Shown: in pieces, positions 60,417 to 64,000 of the stretch | Position numbering within the stretch: the stretch's first letter is position 1 | Layout of the letters: every line of letters starts with the position of its first letter | NCBI RefSeq assembly: GCF_006716745.1 | Contig: NZ_VFPP01000001.1 | Span: forward strand, 4,154,001-4,218,000 | Direction: 5' to 3' | Length of the DNA: 64,000 nt | Origin: Saccharothrix saharensis | Lineage (GTDB): Bacteria > Actinomycetota > Actinomycetes > Mycobacteriales > Pseudonocardiaceae | Position numbers and translations under genes: made by a program | Notes under the pieces: model-generated | What the model was told of the DNA's origin: nothing | The model's database searches: none | Seen by the model: only the letters and a program-made list of their open reading frames with translations

Positions 60417-60602
60417 CTAGCCGTGCGCGGAGGCGGCGAGCCGGGCCAGCAGGTCCAGCCTCACCTCGGCCCGGTCGCGGCGGTTCGCGTCCAGCACCGT
60501 CCTCAGGATCGGGCAGACCCGTGCTTCACCGGGGACACCCCGGTCCTCACGGGCCGTGACCGGCGGACGGGCCGTCCGCACCGGGTCAACTCCGCTCGGC
60601 AT
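60417..60602 (-). CDS. Possible small protein gene
   Basis: 61 codons from the ATG at 60602 to a TAG at 60417. The C-terminal half (VCPILRTVLDANRRDRAEVRLDLLARLAASAHG) has third positions almost all G or C, as expected for real coding, and would form one amphipathic helix; the N-terminal half is less convincing. The terminator-like hairpin at 60350-60384 supports a transcript ending here. No family recognised. The remaining gap to 60897 has the upstream gene's promoter region, less GC-rich, around 60690-60880. Confidence 0.4.
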   Translation of the reverse strand: MPSGVDPVRTARPPVTAREDRGVPGEARVCPILRTVLDANRRDRAEVRLDLLARLAASAHG

Positions 60603-60897
60603 GGCAGGTCGCCGCACCGTTCCACCGACCGGGTCGGTTCGGTGCGCACCGCTGAGAAGACCCCCAGGACCCCTCAGCGCGCCACGAGCTGCCATTCGCG
60701 GTAGTTGCCTGCGAAACCACTGTGACCGGTCCCTTCGCACAACCTGTCGACGTCACCTGCAACGTCCGGACCAGCTTGTCAGCGCAAGTCGTTAGGGTGG
60801 ACTGACAAGGGCTCCACGGGTTGGCAAAAGACCTGTTCACGCGCTCACATCCGGTTTTCCGGTCCGGAACACCGGATCTTGAGGAGGCACGCCGCGG

Positions 60898-63800
60898 ATG
60901 GCTGGTTCCGGTCAGGGGTCGGGTCCCCGCGCCGTGTTCGCGGAGCGGTTCGCGCTGCTGTACGCCGAAGCGGGTGATCCGCCGCTGAAGAAGGTGACCG
61001 AGTCGGTCGGCCGCGCGCGGCGCACCGACGAGCGCGGCAGGCCGGTGCGCGCGACCGCGCAACGGGTCAGCGACTGGCGTCGCGGGCGCAACGTCCCGGC
61101 CAGGTTCTCGGCACTCTCGGTAGTACTTGAAATTTTGATCGGTGAGGCGCGGAAGTCCCGCCCGCAGCCACCGGCGGCCGGGTTGTACGACCTGGACGCG
61201 TGGCGGGCGCTGTGGGAGGAGGCGCTGGCGAGCCCGGTCTCCTCGCCCGAGGACGAAGATCCGCCCAGCTCCGGCGAAATCGGCGTGTGCCCTTATCGGG
61301 GATTGGCCGCTTTCCAACCCGAGGATTCCAGTTGGTTCTTCGGCCGCGAGCGCAGCACGGCCGCGCTGGTGTCCCGGTTGGGCAGTGCCGCGGAAACCGG
61401 CGGGATCGTGATGCTGGTCGGCGCGTCCGGTGCCGGTAAATCGTCACTGGTGCGCGCGGGAGTGATCCCGTCCATTCGCGACGGGGCGTTGGCGGTGCCC
61501 GGTTCGACGAATTGGCCCGCGGTCGTCATCACGCCCGGCGCGGATCCCGTGAAGGAATTGGTCCGGCAGATCCCGGAATTGGCCGAGGTGCTGGACATGG
61601 CGCTCGCCCTGGACGGGATGGACCAGGACCTGGTGGCCTCCGGGCACGGTCCGGACACGTTCCTCGGGCAGACGCTGATGGGCGTGCTGCGGTTCGCCGC
61701 GCAGATCCGGGCGGCGTTCGCGGCCCACGCGCGGCGGCACGGCGGCGACCGCGTGGTGGTCGTGGTGGACCAGTTCGAGGAGGCGTTCACGCTGTCCTCG
61801 GACGAGAACCGGTTGCAGGTGTTCGTGCAGGCGTTGCACGTGGCCTGCACGCCCGCGGTGCCCGGCGGCACGGCCCCGGCGCTGGTGCTGGTGGGCGTGC
61901 GGGCCGACTTCTACGGCCGCTGCCTGTCGTTCCCGGAGCTGGCCGACGCGTTGCAGGACCGGCAGATGGTGCTGGGCCCGATGACGTCGGCGGAGCTGCG
62001 GGAGGCCGTGTCGCGGCCCGCGAAGGCCGCAGGGCTGCAACTGGAGCCGGGGCTGATCGAGTTGATGCTGCGCGACCTGGGCGTGCGCAGCGGGCGGACG
62101 CAGGCGCGGACGGGCCAGGGCGCGTACGACGCGGGCGCGTTGCCGCTGCTGTCGCACGCCCTGCTGGCCACCTGGCAGCGCCGGCAGGCGGGCAAGTTGA
62201 CCATCGCGGGCTACCGCTCGGCGGGCGGCATCCAGGGCGCGGTCGCGGCCACCGCGGAACGGGCGTGGGCCGACCTCGCGCCCGAGGCGCAGCACGCCGC
62301 GCGGCCGTTGCTGCTGCGGCTGGTGCGCGTCGGCGAGGACACCCAGGACACGCGCCGCCGGTCCACCCGGCACGAGCTGGTCGAGCAGGCCGCGAACCGG
62401 GACGCGGGCGAGGAGGCGCTGGAGGTGCTCGCGCGGGCCCGGCTGGTGACGCTCGACGCGGGCTCGGTCGAGATCACGCACGAGGCGCTGCTGCAGGCGT
62501 GGCCGCGGCTGCGGAGCTGGATCGACCAGGACCGCGAGGGCCAGCTCCTGCGGCAGCGGCTGGAGGAGGACGCGGCGTCGTGGGCCGCGCAGGACCGCGA
62601 CTCGTCGCTGCTCTACCGGGGTGCGCGGCTGGAGACCGCGCGGCACTGGGCGAACGCGGCCGGCCCGCAGGGGCTGACCGGCACCGCCCAGGACTTCCTC
62701 GCCGTGTCGATGCAGCACCGCAGACGTGCCGCGTGGGGCAGACGCGCGGCGGTGGCGTGCGTGGTGGTGCTCGCGCTCATCGCCGCCACCGCCGCCGTGC
62801 TGGCCGTGCGGCAGCGGGACGACGCGGTGTTCCGGCAGGTGGTGGCCGAGGCGGACCGGTTGCAGCAGTCCGACCCGTCGCTGTCGGCGCAACTGGCCCT
62901 GGTCGCGCACCGGATGCGGCCGGACGACCGGGACGTGCAGACGCGGGTGCTGTCCAGCCAGTCCTCGCCGCTGGCGACGCCGCTGGCCGGCCACACCGGC
63001 CCGGTGTACCTCACGTCCTTCTCCCCCGACGGCAGGTTCCTGGCCACCGCGAGCTTCGACCAGACCGTGCGGCTGTGGGACCTGCGCGACCGGGACGACC
63101 CCGAGCCGCTCGGCTCGCCGCTGCCCGGCCACCGGAGCTGGGTCACGTCGGCGGTGTTCAGCCCGGACGGCAGGACCCTGGCCACGGCGGGCAACGACGC
63201 CACCGTGCGGCTGTGGGACGTCAGCGACCCGGAACGCCCGCGCTCCCTCGGCGAGCCGTTGAACGGCGGCAACGGCACCGTGTACCTGCTGGCGTTCACC
63301 CCGGACTCGCGGACGCTGGCCACCGCGAACGAGGACATGACCGCACGGCTGTGGGACGTGACCGACCCGGCCGCCCCGCAGCGGCTGGGCGAACCGCTCG
63401 GCCGGCACACCGGGCAGGTCCGCGCGGTGGCGTTCAACCGGGACGGCACGCTGCTGGCCACGGCCGGTGACGACGGGACCGCGGTGCTGTTCGACGTGCG
63501 CGACCCGCAGCGGCCCGTCCCCGTCGGCGAGCCGATCACCGGGTTCGACAACACCGTGCACTCGGTGGCGTTCAGCCCGGACAACCGGCTGCTGGCCGCC
63601 GGCAGCGAGGACCACACCGTGCAACTGTTCGACGTGACGGACCCGGCCGCGCCGCGCCTGGTCGGCCGCCCGCTGACCGACCACACCGAGGGCGTGTGGT
63701 CGGTGGCGTTCAGCCCGGACGGCCGGGTGCTCGCGTCCGCGGGCGGCGACGGCACCACGCGGCTGTGGAACGTCACCGACCCGGCGCACCCGATCGCGCT

Positions 63801-64000
63801 CGGCCGGCCGCTGACCGGGCGCAACGGCATCGTGTACGCGGTGGCGTTCAGCCCGGACGGCCGCACCCTGGCCACCGGCAGCCTCGACTCGGTGGTGCGG
63901 CTGTGGTCGCTGCCGCACGGCGTGCTCGTCGGGCACTCCGCGCGCACCACCGGACCCCGCTTCACCCCCGACGACCACCACCTGGTGTCGGGCAGCGACG
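60898..64000 (+). CDS. HTH-nSTAND1 NTPase-WD40 signalling protein, 5' part
   Basis: The first 1034 codons; the gene runs off the right edge. GAGGAGG precedes the ATG. Residues about 10-80 are an HTH-like domain (FAERFALLYAEAGDPPLKKVTESVGR, QRVSDWRRGRNVPARFSALSVVLEI). A STAND NTPase follows: Walker A G175-ASGAGKS-S182 and Walker B VVVVVDQFEE (286-295), then a winged-helix region (VEITHEALLQAWPRLRSW). A membrane helix lies at about 618-636, then WD40 repeats from about 696, seven complete (e.g. GRTLATAGNDATVRLWDV) and the eighth begun. STAND proteins use ATP-driven assembly to signal when a ligand binds; here the WD40 propeller would be outside the membrane. Ligand unknown. Confidence 0.92.
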   Translation, partial: MAGSGQGSGPRAVFAERFALLYAEAGDPPLKKVTESVGRARRTDERGRPVRATAQRVSDWRRGRNVPARFSALSVVLEILIGEARKSRPQPPAAGLYDLDAWRALWEEALASPVSSPEDEDPPSSGEIGVCPYRGLAAFQPEDSSWFFGRERSTAALVSRLGSAAETGGIVMLVGASGAGKSSLVRAGVIPSIRDGALAVPGSTNWPAVVITPGADPVKELVRQIPELAEVLDMALALDGMDQDLVASGHGPDTFLGQTLMGVLRFAAQIRAAFAAHARRHGGDRVVVVVDQFEEAFTLSSDENRLQVFVQALHVACTPAVPGGTAPALVLVGVRADFYGRCLSFPELADALQDRQMVLGPMTSAELREAVSRPAKAAGLQLEPGLIELMLRDLGVRSGRTQARTGQGAYDAGALPLLSHALLATWQRRQAGKLTIAGYRSAGGIQGAVAATAERAWADLAPEAQHAARPLLLRLVRVGEDTQDTRRRSTRHELVEQAANRDAGEEALEVLARARLVTLDAGSVEITHEALLQAWPRLRSWIDQDREGQLLRQRLEEDAASWAAQDRDSSLLYRGARLETARHWANAAGPQGLTGTAQDFLAVSMQHRRRAAWGRRAAVACVVVLALIAATAAVLAVRQRDDAVFRQVVAEADRLQQSDPSLSAQLALVAHRMRPDDRDVQTRVLSSQSSPLATPLAGHTGPVYLTSFSPDGRFLATASFDQTVRLWDLRDRDDPEPLGSPLPGHRSWVTSAVFSPDGRTLATAGNDATVRLWDVSDPERPRSLGEPLNGGNGTVYLLAFTPDSRTLATANEDMTARLWDVTDPAAPQRLGEPLGRHTGQVRAVAFNRDGTLLATAGDDGTAVLFDVRDPQRPVPVGEPITGFDNTVHSVAFSPDNRLLAAGSEDHTVQLFDVTDPAAPRLVGRPLTDHTEGVWSVAFSPDGRVLASAGGDGTTRLWNVTDPAHPIALGRPLTGRNGIVYAVAFSPDGRTLATGSLDSVVRLWSLPHGVLVGHSARTTGPRFTPDDHHLVSGSD

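Noticed and set aside
61444-63981. 845-codon minus-strand frame opposite the STAND-WD40 gene
   Set aside because: It is an antisense frame of the NTPase/WD40 gene, with low-complexity Arg/His/Gln composition; the plus frame has Walker motifs and WD40 repeats.

Overview
The window is a stretch of chromosome from a very GC-rich actinomycete. Codon third positions are almost all G or C, GTG starts and 1-4 base ATGA/GTGA gene overlaps are common, and there are many actinobacterial families (DUF397 with XRE/DUF5753, PF04672 methyltransferase, nSTAND1-WD40, TPR-GGDEF, LAL regulator). The overall flavour fits Pseudonocardiales (Saccharothrix, Actinosynnema or Lentzea type); the genus is an inference.

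0-24.4 kb. The backbone matches, in order and orientation, the Mycobacterium tuberculosis block mprA-mprB-pepD-moaB2 / mscL / ruc - formyl-THF cyclo-ligase / galU-moeA as I know it. Here the block is split by two inserts. Insert one (4.6-12.0 kb) has a dTDP-rhamnose-4-epimerase-like enzyme, an OmpR two-component pair, a membrane glycosyltransferase-like protein, and a tightly overlapping set: GT2 glycosyltransferase, DUF2064, methyltransferase, membrane molybdopterin-type oxidoreductase and small membrane protein. Insert two (14.0-22.1 kb) is a galactoside module: galT, a DeoR regulator and a GH42 beta-galactosidase, divergent from a sugar ABC importer without its own ATPase, followed by a secreted protein. 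The ruc-like chaperone gene has a perfect CIRCE-type HrcA operator.

24.4-37.7 kb is mixed housekeeping and accessory: TRIC-type channel, Eis-like acetyltransferase, 3-hydroxyacyl-CoA dehydrogenase, BluB-like enzyme, TPR-diguanylate cyclase, an orphan NarL-type regulator, a secreted amidase, a secreted penicillin-acylase-family hydrolase with a discoidin domain, an FkbM methyltransferase and tRNA-Arg(CCT).

37.7-42 kb, beside the tRNA, looks like an accessory patch: a frameshifted gene remnant, two divergent small HTH proteins, a TPR protein, a Fic protein lacking the motif histidine, and a ribbon-helix-helix protein with an 11-bp-phased operator array over its own start. 42-49.3 kb is a probable operon of DUF4097, cytochrome P450, DrrA/DrrB-type ABC exporter, metallo-beta-lactamase-fold protein and a 926-residue LAL regulator.

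49.4-64 kb holds a secreted C39-like cysteine-peptidase homologue, a peroxiredoxin-like/TetR divergent pair with palindromic operators, a DUF397/XRE-DUF5753 switch with a long inverted-repeat operator, an ArsR-SRPBCC-DUF998-hydrolase operon, DNA alkylation repair (ogt, Ada-AlkA fusion) and the first 1034 codons of an HTH-nSTAND1-WD40 protein that runs off the window. Two copies of an unexplained inverted short-repeat array (22.1 and 57.4 kb) and several strong bidirectional terminators lie between genes.
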